Assembly: GCA_030068145.1 (NCBI GenBank)
Contig: JAPJBO010000544.1
Span: 1 to 64,000 of the forward strand
DNA length: 64,000 bases
Reading direction: 5' to 3'
DNA from: Diplonema papillatum
Lineage: Eukaryota > Euglenozoa > Diplonemea > Diplonemida > Diplonemidae
Positions 1 to 9,000 of this stretch are shown one piece after another; within the stretch, counting starts at the first letter, position 1, and each line of letters begins with the position of its first letter. Below the pieces are notes generated by a model. It made no database searches. It was not told where the DNA came from and saw only the letters and a list, made by a program, of their open reading frames with translations. A program made the translations under genes and the position numbers.

Positions 1-165
1 CCAGCCCAGCCCAGCCCAGCCCAACAACTCAGCCCAGCCCAGCCCAGCCCAACAACTCCAGCCCACTAACCCAGCCCAGCCCAGTCCAAGCCCAGCCCAG
101 CCCAACAACTCAGCCCAGCCCAGCCAAATAACCAGCCCCGCCCAGTCCAACATACCAGCCCAACC
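1..165. repeat. CCCAGCCCAG-type simple repeat
   Basis: Degenerate array of CCCAG and CCCAACAACT units running from the left edge. A short relative (CAGCCCAGCCCAACACAACC) recurs near 15393. No coding potential is seen. Confidence 0.9.
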
Positions 166-398
166 TCAGAGCTTCTCTCCCTTCGGGATGAGCGTAACAA
201 AGGCTGTATTTACTGCCTCTAGTACTGCTACTTCTGATAGCATGCTGTGAGCTTCTGTCGTCATGCTACCTCTGACCGCCCAGCTTGGAGTGAACGACAC
301 TGGAAAGAAGGGATGACGGTGTAGAAAAGGAAGCAACGACGATCAAGGGTCGCTGGGGGGGCGCTTGGTCCGCTTGGAAAAAGAGGTAGGCCGAAAGA

Positions 399-1852
399 CT
401 AGACCAAAGACACAGGATTCTGCTCCCTGCGCGATCTCCAAGCCAGAATGGCCTTCGCCGCTTCGAAGTAGACCGACATCTTCGCAAATTGCAGTCGTGT
501 TCTTCGCACATTGGTGTACGAAATATTGTCATCGTCCTCTTCGCTCTCGTTACCTTCGGGCCTTGGAGGAGTCGCAAGGTACTCCCTCAGAAGCAAATCG
601 AGGAACTCCTCTGTGATCTTCGGGACGTTGTAAGACACAAACAGGCACATGCGGACAGTTTTGTTTGCAAGCCTGTTCCGAAGGTAGGTTCGGAGGAGCT
701 TGACCTTTGAAAACAAGCGTTCAACAGATGCTGTTCCGAGGGGCAACACAAGGGCAATGCGAAGTAGGCGGGTAGTGTGGGGGTACTGTAATCGCAATGC
801 CTGGTTGTTCAGGAATTCCTTGCAGTATTCTGTGAACGAAGTCTTGGGGGCACTTGCCTGTATTCGAGCAAACTCCACAAGGGCAGAAGGAAACTCCGTG
901 CGGGTGTCGCTTATCGTACCCTCGTCAAAAAATGCGGGGGTCTCGGTTTCAGCCACCGTTCCTGCAGCGTTTTCAACGGCCATTGTTTTTTCGGTCCCGA
1001 AGTGGTCCAGGGCAGCTTCGAGCATTCCCTCGAGCGCCTCTAGGTTTCCCGGTTGGATGCGGGCAACAACTTCCGGTGTCGTTCCATGAAGGGAAACGTC
1101 TTGAAAAGCCCGCTTGAAGTGGCGACCACGGGGGTCAAATACCCCAAGGCCCTGCAGGACCGGCAACCCGCTCAGCCTCTTGTCCACTGCCTTGATAAGA
1201 GAGTCGATGAACGTTTTTCCTATTTGCATGTGAAACTGCTCCACAAACTCGTGTGTGACGGATGGTGTTCCCCAGTCGGCAGGCTTCGCCCAGTTGATTT
1301 GCAAATGGCAGGAGCTGTACTCAGGAAACTTTGTTGGGCTATCCATTAGGGTCTTGAGCTCGTTCACATAGAACCCCTTTAGGTACCCAACCTCTGCCCA
1401 GCACAAGTCCGCACGTTGCAACTGGGCACTGAAGCGTGACAGGATAGGAGATGCAACTGAAAGAAGAAACAATGCAACGAGAACCGAATTATTAAGTTCG
1501 GTGCGCAATGCCTGTGCCTGCTCTTTCGCGTTCCCTTCACCGTGACAAGACAAGGAAAACACGGCGTGCATGCATGTCTTCAGCGTGGTCACGAGTGTGG
1601 ATGCAGCTCGAAAATGTGACACCCAACGAGTGTCTCCCACTTCCACCAACTCGAGAGAGCGGAAAAAGAAAAAGTTATCCGCGACCTCATGCATGCGCCT
1701 GACATCCTCTTCGGCTTCTTTGAATGCACGCACCTTGGCCTGTGTGTCCCCCCTTCCGCGCCGAAAGTAGACAAACACATTTTTAACGAACGAGAAACAG
1801 GAAACAACCACAGGAATGTCGTCTCCGGCACTCACACATGCGAGGTTGAAAA
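399..1852 (-). pseudogene. hAT transposase, C-terminal two-thirds (downstream half of a split gene)
   Basis: Open frame of about 480 codons. Near its C terminus it carries the hAT dimerisation signature: a run containing LPLGTASVERLFSKVK, then LRTYLRNRLANKTVRMCLF and YNVPKI. In the hAT family this domain multimerises the transposase and contributes to the RNase H-fold core. The frame has no start of its own: its first residues (VNWL) are encoded by the terminal inverted repeat of the element inserted at 1853. Native hAT sequence starts at about 1852 (FNLACVSAGDD). The upstream half lies at 13826-14480 on the same strand, 12 kb away. The flanking GAAAA at 1848-1852 is one copy of the target duplication. 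The hAT superfamily assignment is strong; the subfamily is not determined. With its N-terminal part separated, the gene cannot be active here. Confidence 0.85.
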
Positions 1853-1878
1853 TGAGCCAATTCACCTACCCCCTGATC
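1853..1878 (+). repeat. Left terminal inverted repeat
   Basis: Begins TGAGCCAATTCACC and ends CCCCCTGA. It matches the right terminal repeat apart from about two bases (one missing G and one missing C in the pyrimidine run). Confidence 0.92.
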
Positions 1879-1985
1879 GAGTGTAATCGAGCGTAATCGA
1901 GCGTAATCGAGTGTAATCGAGCGTAATCGAGCGTAATAGAGTGTAGTAGAGTGTAGTAGAGCGTTGTAGAGTGTGATCGAGATTG
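1879..1985 (+). repeat. Subterminal 10-mer array (TCGAGTGTAA / TCGAGCGTAA)
   Basis: About ten head-to-tail copies of a 10-base motif, TCGAG(T/C)GTAA with later TAGAGTGTAG variants, directly inside the left terminus. Related copies occur inside the right end (13756-13795, split by the LINE, continuing at 6000-6030) and at both ends of the derivative at 54582-56354. Arrays in this position usually serve as transposase-binding sites; that role is inferred. Confidence 0.85.
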
Positions 1986-2292
1986 ACACTAGTATTTTGG
2001 GTTCGACCACTGGTGGACCCCTGACTGGCCCATGGGCGACCATGTTGACCACTGTCTGGCCCCAGAAGTGCCAAGCATAAGCATACGAGGGACGGAAACC
2101 GCAGGCAAGTGGGCGATGTGCATATGAGACCGGAAGCTTTCGGGGACTGCAGGCGAGTTGGTGGCGAAAAGGGACAAAGATCTTCGAGCGACTGTGAGCA
2201 GCCTAGCAAGACGGGATGATGAACGATGATGAAAAAAGAAGAAGCGCTAGGCCGCTCGAAAGCACACGAAATCCGCACCTTGCGTTGCAGCA

Positions 2293-3318
2293 CTACAGCA
2301 GAAAGACGAGCTTCTTCCTCGGCTCTTGGCACTCCTCTGCCTTCCTCTTCACCAGGACAGTCCCTGGCGGGTCAGCATCCGGTAGCTCCACCGGCTGGTC
2401 AGCATCCGGTAGCTCCACCGGCTGGTCAGCATCCGGTTGCTCCACCGGCGGGTCAGCATCCGGTAGCTCCACCGGCGGGTCAGCATCCGGTAGCTCCCCC
2501 GGCGGGTCAGCATCCGGTAGCTCCGAGGCCCTGTCTTCGGCTGTGCTCGTGCCTGCAGGCTTCGTCGGCTTCGGCTTCTTCCAGATGTCGAAAAGAGATC
2601 TGTAGCTGGACAGATCCTCTTTCGCGGCAGCGGCTCGCCTTTCTTCCTCTCGTCGCGCTTGAGCCCCAACTCGAGAGTCTTGCAAATGAGACCCTCGCTT
2701 CTTCTCGACCGCAGCCACCGCGGTCTTCTCCAGCAGAGCGGCGCCCTTTTCACAGCCGCTTATGTGGGCTTCGTAGGGGGCTAGCCTGAGCTTGTCCTTG
2801 TCCCCCTCCTTGGCGACGAACACCACCTTTGAGCATCCCACGCAAGATACGGTGGGCGAGATGCCTTTACCGACCTTGAAGGCCGGTTGCAGGTCGGCGC
2901 CGGTTAACTTAGCGGCTAGCTGGGCCGCTGTGTTCGCTTGCTTGCCTGCCGCCCGCTTCTCGGTTGCGTCCAGCACGACAATAAGCTGTCGTGCGTCCGC
3001 TCTGGCTGCTGCGAACAAGTCCGCCGGCCCAACGACCTCGCGGATGCCGGTGTCATCGTCGTCGAGGCGCGCGGCGGATTTCGGCAGCGTGTACCGAACG
3101 GCGGTGGGGGCTAGGGAGACAGTAAAGCCCTCCCTTCGCGCGATCGGCACCGCTGCGTCTCGTGCCTTTTTGACGTACTGCGCAAGGTCGTCACCCCCCT
3201 GCTCAACGTACAAAACGGCCTCTGCGGCCGCTGTTCGGTCCTTTTTGGTAAGGAGCTTTTTTGTGCGCTCCCCCCAAATCACCTTCATGGTGAAGCTGAT
3301 CTCATTCTCGCGCGGCAT
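2293..3318 (-). CDS. Transposon accessory protein with BED-like C2HC finger and 9-aa repeats
   Basis: 341 aa counted from the first ATG (3318); upstream in-frame codons start only from GTG. A possible zinc finger is visible: C159-x2-C162 ... H185-x3-C189. This spacing is typical of BED-type fingers that hAT transposases use to bind DNA. A basic, Glu/Ala-rich stretch follows at about 190-235. Six PxELPDADP-type nonapeptide repeats occupy about residues 266-319, then a Lys/Arg-rich tail that could be a nuclear signal. It is transcribed in the same direction as the 724-aa transposase, 329 bp upstream, within the same terminal repeats. I do not recognise a named family. The inferred role is a DNA-binding partner of the transposase supplying the finger that usually sits at its N terminus. 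Introns cannot be excluded. Confidence 0.6.
   Translation of the reverse strand: MPRENEISFTMKVIWGERTKKLLTKKDRTAAAEAVLYVEQGGDDLAQYVKKARDAAVPIARREGFTVSLAPTAVRYTLPKSAARLDDDDTGIREVVGPADLFAAARADARQLIVVLDATEKRAAGKQANTAAQLAAKLTGADLQPAFKVGKGISPTVSCVGCSKVVFVAKEGDKDKLRLAPYEAHISGCEKGAALLEKTAVAAVEKKRGSHLQDSRVGAQARREEERRAAAAKEDLSSYRSLFDIWKKPKPTKPAGTSTAEDRASELPDADPPGELPDADPPVELPDADPPVEQPDADQPVELPDADQPVELPDADPPGTVLVKRKAEECQEPRKKLVFLL
2365..2530. repeat. 27-bp coding tandem repeat (six copies)
   Basis: Near-identical 27-base units (GGTCAGCATCCGGTAGCTCC core) keep the frame of the 341-aa protein and encode its acidic Pro/Asp nonapeptides. Recent in-frame expansion is likely because the copies are nearly identical. 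Confidence 0.85.
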
Positions 3319-3647
3319 CTTAGAATTCAAACCCCCTGCAATAAAGTTCACAATGAAAGATTATCAATGCAGCACGAAGCGAAGCACAACCAGATCACAC
3401 GCTTGAACGCACACAACATTCGAGACAAGGCATCGAATGCACGACAGCCACTGATAGAGAACGACAAGAACGCAAGAGAGATGGGACAAACATATGACGG
3501 CATGCGTTTTCGTAGAGTCCGTACAGGCCAGATGGTTTATGTAAGAGCAGCAAGAATGAGGACGTCGTCTGAATGAAAATGAGCCTGCTGACCGCAAACA
3601 AAATTACTTGAGCAGAGGAACGAGAAGCTAAAGTGACCCATGGTTAA
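3319..3647. other. Intergenic spacer between the two transposon genes
   Basis: 329 bases with no long frame and no recognisable motif. It presumably holds the 3' end of the transposase transcript and the promoter of the accessory gene. Confidence 0.5.
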
Positions 3648-5822
3648 TCAGGAGTCAGCGCTTGACGAATCGTCGGCGCTGTCGGACTCGTCGGACTCGT
3701 CAGAATTGTCGGACTCGTCGGAATTGTCGGACCCATTGGACGAGGTACTACTGCCTGACTTGTTCGATGATTTCCCAGCCTTAACCGTAGGGTTCTTTTT
3801 CCGACGTTTCACAGAGTGCTTTCCCCCGGGCTTCTCCGGACGCTTTCGCCCGACCTTGCCGTAGGTAGTCGGCAGCTTGAAGTCGGACTTGTCGAAGGCG
3901 ATGATGGCTTCGAGAAGGTCGCTCATTTTGCCCTTTTTGGGAAGGCGTCGCTTCATGCTTTGACTCAATACGCATGCGCGAGTGCCGTTTTCAGCAATCT
4001 CCTTCGGGGTCAACTGCTCGATTGCCTCCAAGCGTGTCTTCGCGATCTCTTCCCTTGCATCGCGCTTGCGCTGGCTTTCATCAGCAAGATTCTGTTTTCG
4101 CTGGGTGTGTGCTTCGAACTCGTCTGCCAGGCGGTGGGACCTTTCAATGCAGTTTTCCCATGAACGGTACACCGTATCACAAAGAGTCGAAACGGCGCAG
4201 TCCCGAAGCAGCCACTCGCTGATCTCAGGTTCGTTTCCTCCTCGAATAACAGCTATACCCCTGAGTACCTCATCGGTGACAGTCTGGTTCTTGCAGTCTT
4301 CAACAGTCTGCTTCACCACACCTACAGGGGTTTCCGTTAAATTCGGATTGCAGTTCGGGGGTGCGTTGGCTGCATTCGACATGTTGATGTACTTGTCGAA
4401 TTCTAGGCGCTTGAAATGCCGCACGTATTTCATTACGTGCCCAACCAGAACTTCGGCTTCCTCGGAGACTGCAGTACACTCAATTTCTTGGGGTATGTCG
4501 GACTGTCGATGGGGAGCGAGGGCGTCTTTTAAAGCTGCTGCGTATCCAGATAGCTTTGCACCAGGCTTGTCCTCGACAAGGAAAACATCTTCGAGTTCCA
4601 CAACACCGAACTTCAGCTTCGACTTGGATGCGGTTTCCACCACTCGGATCTGCAACGGGACGACGCATCCGAACCAGTCCTTCTTGCCCTGCACGACCAA
4701 TTTCTGAAGATCGTGGTCACCCACATTCTTGCAGAGGCAACACAGGATGCTGCACCACGCCTCCTTGACGGTGCCGAGCTGGTCAAGATGCCAAAGCAAG
4801 TGCGTCAGAGGATAGCAGAGCGACGTGAACAGCAAGCGGAGGACGCGGAGCTTCGGAAGGAACGACGTGCCCACGAGGGCCTCATACAGCTTGAGGAACC
4901 GGTTTGGCACACGCTTCTTTGCTATTGGGCTGGACGCGTACAGCAGGACTTGCCGCGTGGAAAGATAAAGCCGCGCCCACTCGGCAAGAGGTTTTCCCCG
5001 AATCTCTTCTGAAAGGCTGTAAGCTCCGGCCGTCAGTGTTGAAAACCGACCGGCTTTGACTGGTGCCCAAAACACGCCTGCTGGGCTCACGCCAGCGTTT
5101 TCTTCCAGCCAGTGGTGGAAGGCATCGTTTCCTGCGATGAAATCATACGCCAATGGAATGAGTGATCGCAAAGGAAGGTCGGTCGCCAGACATTTTTGGA
5201 CGGCTTTGTCAGCAAGGTGCAGGCGATGCACGGGCTCCATGATGACCTCGTCGACGGCCCCACAGGCGTACAACTCACTAGCCGTCGTGAAGAGGCCTCT
5301 GTCTGTAACAACCTTCTTCATCCTTGGGAGCAGTGCATCGCCAGGGAGATCGAACCCCAAGGCAAGGAGCGACTCTTGCAGCTTCTGAAAGTAGTCCAGC
5401 ACGTACTGGAGATACTTCGTCGTCGTTGCTGGATCCTTCTGCCGCACAAGTGCTGCAAGCACAAGCCGCGTCCTCCACCTCTGCTCCATCGTGTCCAGGT
5501 ACGAGAACGTCAGGCAGAGGATATCCTTGCTCCCCGGAAGCTCTCCTGCATCCCCGGCAATGACGAAGTCACCACCCCCAAGCCGGAGCAGAAACTCCAT
5601 GTCACCGAGGACAAGGTGCCTACCAAGCGCTCGGCGAACAGCCCTATCGCCTGGAACTGGCCCGCACGGAATGCCGAAAGGCCCAAGTACTAGCTGCGCT
5701 AAATTGAATATATGCGAGCTAATGCGAGATACTGGTACCCGAGCCCGTATGCACTCGACAACCTGCTTCCGCAAGTCAGCCCGAACTTCCTGGTCTCCAG
5801 CTGCACGGCCTGTCTCGGGCAT
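3648..5822 (-). CDS. 724-aa hAT-like RNase H-fold transposase (inferred)
   Basis: Intact frame from ATG (MPETGRAAGD) to stop. The order of motifs parallels a hAT catalytic core. D91 (AGDAGELPGSKD) is followed by a hydrophobic strand and Trp (LCLTFSYLDTMEQRW). Then comes VVTDRGLFTTAS with D174, then an H-x-L-H-L segment (VHRLHLADKAVQKCL, H199). In hAT proteins this corresponds to first Asp, T-D-N-A second Asp, and C-x2-H-x-L-N-L. The catalytic Glu cannot be placed by eye. A basic region near 640-690 precedes a Ser/Asp-rich acidic tail (about 690-724) made of repeated SDSSD/NSDESD units. No classical BED finger is seen at the N terminus; one occurs instead in the neighbouring 341-aa protein. 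The gene is embedded in matched terminal repeats, supporting a transposase role. Its N-terminal part is also present, decayed, in the derivative at 54582. The hAT relation is inferred from motifs, not proven. Confidence 0.6.
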   Translation of the reverse strand: MPETGRAAGDQEVRADLRKQVVECIRARVPVSRISSHIFNLAQLVLGPFGIPCGPVPGDRAVRRALGRHLVLGDMEFLLRLGGGDFVIAGDAGELPGSKDILCLTFSYLDTMEQRWRTRLVLAALVRQKDPATTTKYLQYVLDYFQKLQESLLALGFDLPGDALLPRMKKVVTDRGLFTTASELYACGAVDEVIMEPVHRLHLADKAVQKCLATDLPLRSLIPLAYDFIAGNDAFHHWLEENAGVSPAGVFWAPVKAGRFSTLTAGAYSLSEEIRGKPLAEWARLYLSTRQVLLYASSPIAKKRVPNRFLKLYEALVGTSFLPKLRVLRLLFTSLCYPLTHLLWHLDQLGTVKEAWCSILCCLCKNVGDHDLQKLVVQGKKDWFGCVVPLQIRVVETASKSKLKFGVVELEDVFLVEDKPGAKLSGYAAALKDALAPHRQSDIPQEIECTAVSEEAEVLVGHVMKYVRHFKRLEFDKYINMSNAANAPPNCNPNLTETPVGVVKQTVEDCKNQTVTDEVLRGIAVIRGGNEPEISEWLLRDCAVSTLCDTVYRSWENCIERSHRLADEFEAHTQRKQNLADESQRKRDAREEIAKTRLEAIEQLTPKEIAENGTRACVLSQSMKRRLPKKGKMSDLLEAIIAFDKSDFKLPTTYGKVGRKRPEKPGGKHSVKRRKKNPTVKAGKSSNKSGSSTSSNGSDNSDESDNSDESDESDSADDSSSADS

Positions 5823-6030
5823 TTTTTCAGACTAATATTCTTGTTTTTATTCCGATTTCAATATCCTGTCATCAGCACCTTTTTAGCCCCGGAAGAAGGT
5901 GCGTTAGTGGGTACGTTGAACCGACCAATCAAGATTGCCTGAGTGTTACGCCGTTAATCAATTACTGCAGTACCCCCCCAATTCACCCAAAAGTTGATCG
6001 AGTGTAATCGAGCGTAATCGAGCGTAATCG
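5823..6030 (-). promoter_or_regulatory. Leader of the transposase gene and right subterminal region
   Basis: Upstream region of the transposase. It contains an internal echo of the terminal repeat (CCCCCCAATTCACCC at about 5975) and three subterminal 10-mers (TCGAGTGTAA type, 6000-6030), after which the LINE begins. The derivative at 54582-56354 shows the same sequence uninterrupted (54640-54760), confirming that the LINE is an insertion. The promoter role is inferred from position. Confidence 0.55.
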
Positions 6031-6083
6031 TGGATTAGAATGCAAAGAATCTGTGGCGATAATCTGCATCGCCGACGGCGCGG

Positions 6084-9000
6084 TTATCTCTTCGCACGTG
6101 ATGTGTCATGCTTTCGCCTCTTTAGCTCGTCTTGATCGTCGCGCTCAGGCGCGCGTTTGGTGCTTCGCTTCTTCTTCGATTGCTCGTCGAGGTTCATCGG
6201 TTGCGCGTCGATTTCTGCTTTTTCCCAGCGCCTGGGCGATGGTCGTGGCGCATCGACGCGTCCTTTGCGTCTTTTCGGTACCGGCTCCGCCGCGGAGTCC
6301 GATTGCCGCTTCTTCGCTGGCGTTGGCGCCGTCTTCCCGACCTTCGCTGCTGATGTCGGCGTTGATGTTGCGGGTTCTCGCTCGTCTTCCTCTGCTTCCG
6401 GCAGAACGAGCACCACGTTCTCACGTTTCGCCTGTCTCGGCGCTGGCGCGGGACCCTCCGGCTCCGCCTTCCTCTTCTTCGCCGTTGTTTCTTCACCTCT
6501 CGCCACGGCCGCCCGGTGGTGCCCTTTCCTGCAGCAGTGCCCGGGTCTCCTACTCCTCAGGTCGGCGTGTTTCTTACAGCCGTCGCACGTCGGCATGCCA
6601 TGATCGAGGCATCGGTGGTGATGGTTGCGACAGCACTCCGCTGTCGTCTTACACGTGGCGCACTGCGTCATCCGGTGCTCGGCACACATTTTTACGGCTA
6701 GGCCATCACCCTCCCTGTGATGGGCCTGGCAGCACCACGCCACCGACTTGCCCCGGCGCTTACACACGTCGCACTTCACCTTTTGGTGCCCGGGGCACAC
6801 CCGCTCACCCCACTTTTCGTGTCGGGGAATCCCTTCCGGCACGAGCCACGGATCCCCTCCGACGACAGCCGACTTCTTCCCTTTCCTCTTCTCCGTAGCG
6901 TCATCGAAGGCCGCCCATCTCGCCGCACGCTCCGCCCTTTCTCTTCCGTACGTCGGGAAAAGGTCCATCCCCCACGCCTCGCCGGTGAACGCATGCCGGC
7001 TCGCCTTCAGCTGCGTCTCCAAGATTCCCATCGTCTCCTCGCCGCCGCGGAAAATTGGCCTCATCTCGTAGCCCGTGAGGCATGGGGGGGCCCCTACCGT
7101 TCTCAATGAACCTATCTTCTCCAGCTTTCTACCCGGCAGAAGCGGCCCCACCCCTTTCCGCTCAAGCGCTTCCCCGATCGTTTTCAGCATCCGCGCCAAC
7201 ATTCTCGCACGGATACACAGCGGCGTCCCACCTGTCGTCGCCACTAAACTGCCCGGTAGATCGAGCCCGGTGTACACTTCGAAGTCTACTGCGAGCTCTG
7301 CCGTCGAGACGTCACCCGCTACCGACCAGCACATCCCATCCAGCCAATACTGCAGCGCCCGGAACCACCTCTCTCCTGCTACCGCCGTGAAGGTCCCCGG
7401 TCCAGCGATCGCTTCGAAATTCAGCCGGCGCGGGGGGCAGTCGTCAGGGTGCAGTTGTCTCCAGGGGTGGCCGACTGCCCGGTCTCTTCCTTCTCTCTCC
7501 AGCCGTCGTCTCTCTTGCATGACTTCCGCCATGAATGTGTGCAGCACTTCGATGTTGATTCGACTTCCCTTCGGCAGAATCCCGTGTTCTTGCAGGCACG
7601 GAGGCCAAGTCGAGCGATCTGCGTCAACAATTTCGGCATACTGCTGTTGCATTCGGATTCGTTCATACGCCCGGCACTGCCACCAAATGTGGCCCAGAGT
7701 TTCTTCCGTCGCCTCGTCACAGCGTCTGCACAGCCCGTCACCTCCCCACAGCTTGGCAGCATGTGATTCCGTCATCACCGACCCTGCTACGACCTCGGCA
7801 ACGTCCCGCGCGGCCGTCAGCGTTGTCGACGCCTTCAGCCCGTAGGCATTCGTCGCGGTGTAGTCGACACCCGCCCGTACCCCTCCGAAGTTTGTGCGCC
7901 TCTTCTCGAGCTCCCCTAGTCGCCAGCCGTGAATCGCCTTTCTCAGGGTGTGCCCTCGCTCCCCCTTACTCTGTCGCACCAGCCTCAGCACATTCCCTGC
8001 CTCGTCCTCGGCGTCGTCGAGATCTTCTGTCCATCGTATACCGAGCTTCTTTGCATGCTCGGCCGCAATACCGATCGGTCCCCATGCGCGGATTCTGCTG
8101 CCATACGCCCTTCGAACTGTTGCGACGCGGGCCCTCCATACCGGCCTCTTTCGGCACACTTCTGCGATCATGCCGAGCGACCGATATGGCAGCACTGTGT
8201 AGGGGTCGAGCATGTGGGCCTTGTTTAGAATGCCCAACACGGCCTCCTGTGCCCGATGCAGCCTCACCGGGTCCCAGACGCCTCTGAGCAATGCTGCGGT
8301 GAACTTCCCCAGCCCCCGCACCGTCGGAAGCGCGAACTCCGAGCCGTATGTCGCCGCCGGTAGAACCGCCATCGCCGCTAGCCCCGACCTCTGCGCCCTC
8401 GAGATCGGTAAGGCACCCAACCGTTCGGCCTCCTCTGCACGCTGGTCGTAGCGCAGGTCCGTTGTTCTGCGTGTCCGCTTCGTGCCGACCAGACATCCTA
8501 CGATTGTAAGCTCTTCCTTCGTCACGATGTCGGTGCCACCTATCTTCAACTTCGCTTCGTACCCCTTCGGCGTCCCGAAAGCGAACGTCTTCGGTATCCC
8601 GATCGACATGCCGGTGTTCGCACAAAACCTGTCGACTTCCACCAAGGCGTCCTGCAAGCATGCTTCTCTGAGACGCGTCAGGAGGGTGAGGTCGTCCGCG
8701 AAGGACTCGCTCGTCACCCCCCCCACGTCGTCCACTCTGCGCACCACGATGGACAGCAGCGCGTTGATGAGGATCACGCTCAGGGGGCAGCCCTGCAGTA
8801 TCCCGTTGGTGGTGTAAAAGATGTCTCCCAGCCCCATGTGCAACTTGTACCGCCTTCGTAGTCGCGCGTAAACATCGCGCAGCGGCCCGAGAATTCTCTC
8901 ATGGAGGCCAAGATCCCCCACCAGCTTCAGCACGACGTCTCGTGGCACTTTGTCGAAGCACTTGGCAAAGTCTAGGGCCACGCCGTACAGCTCCTTTCCC

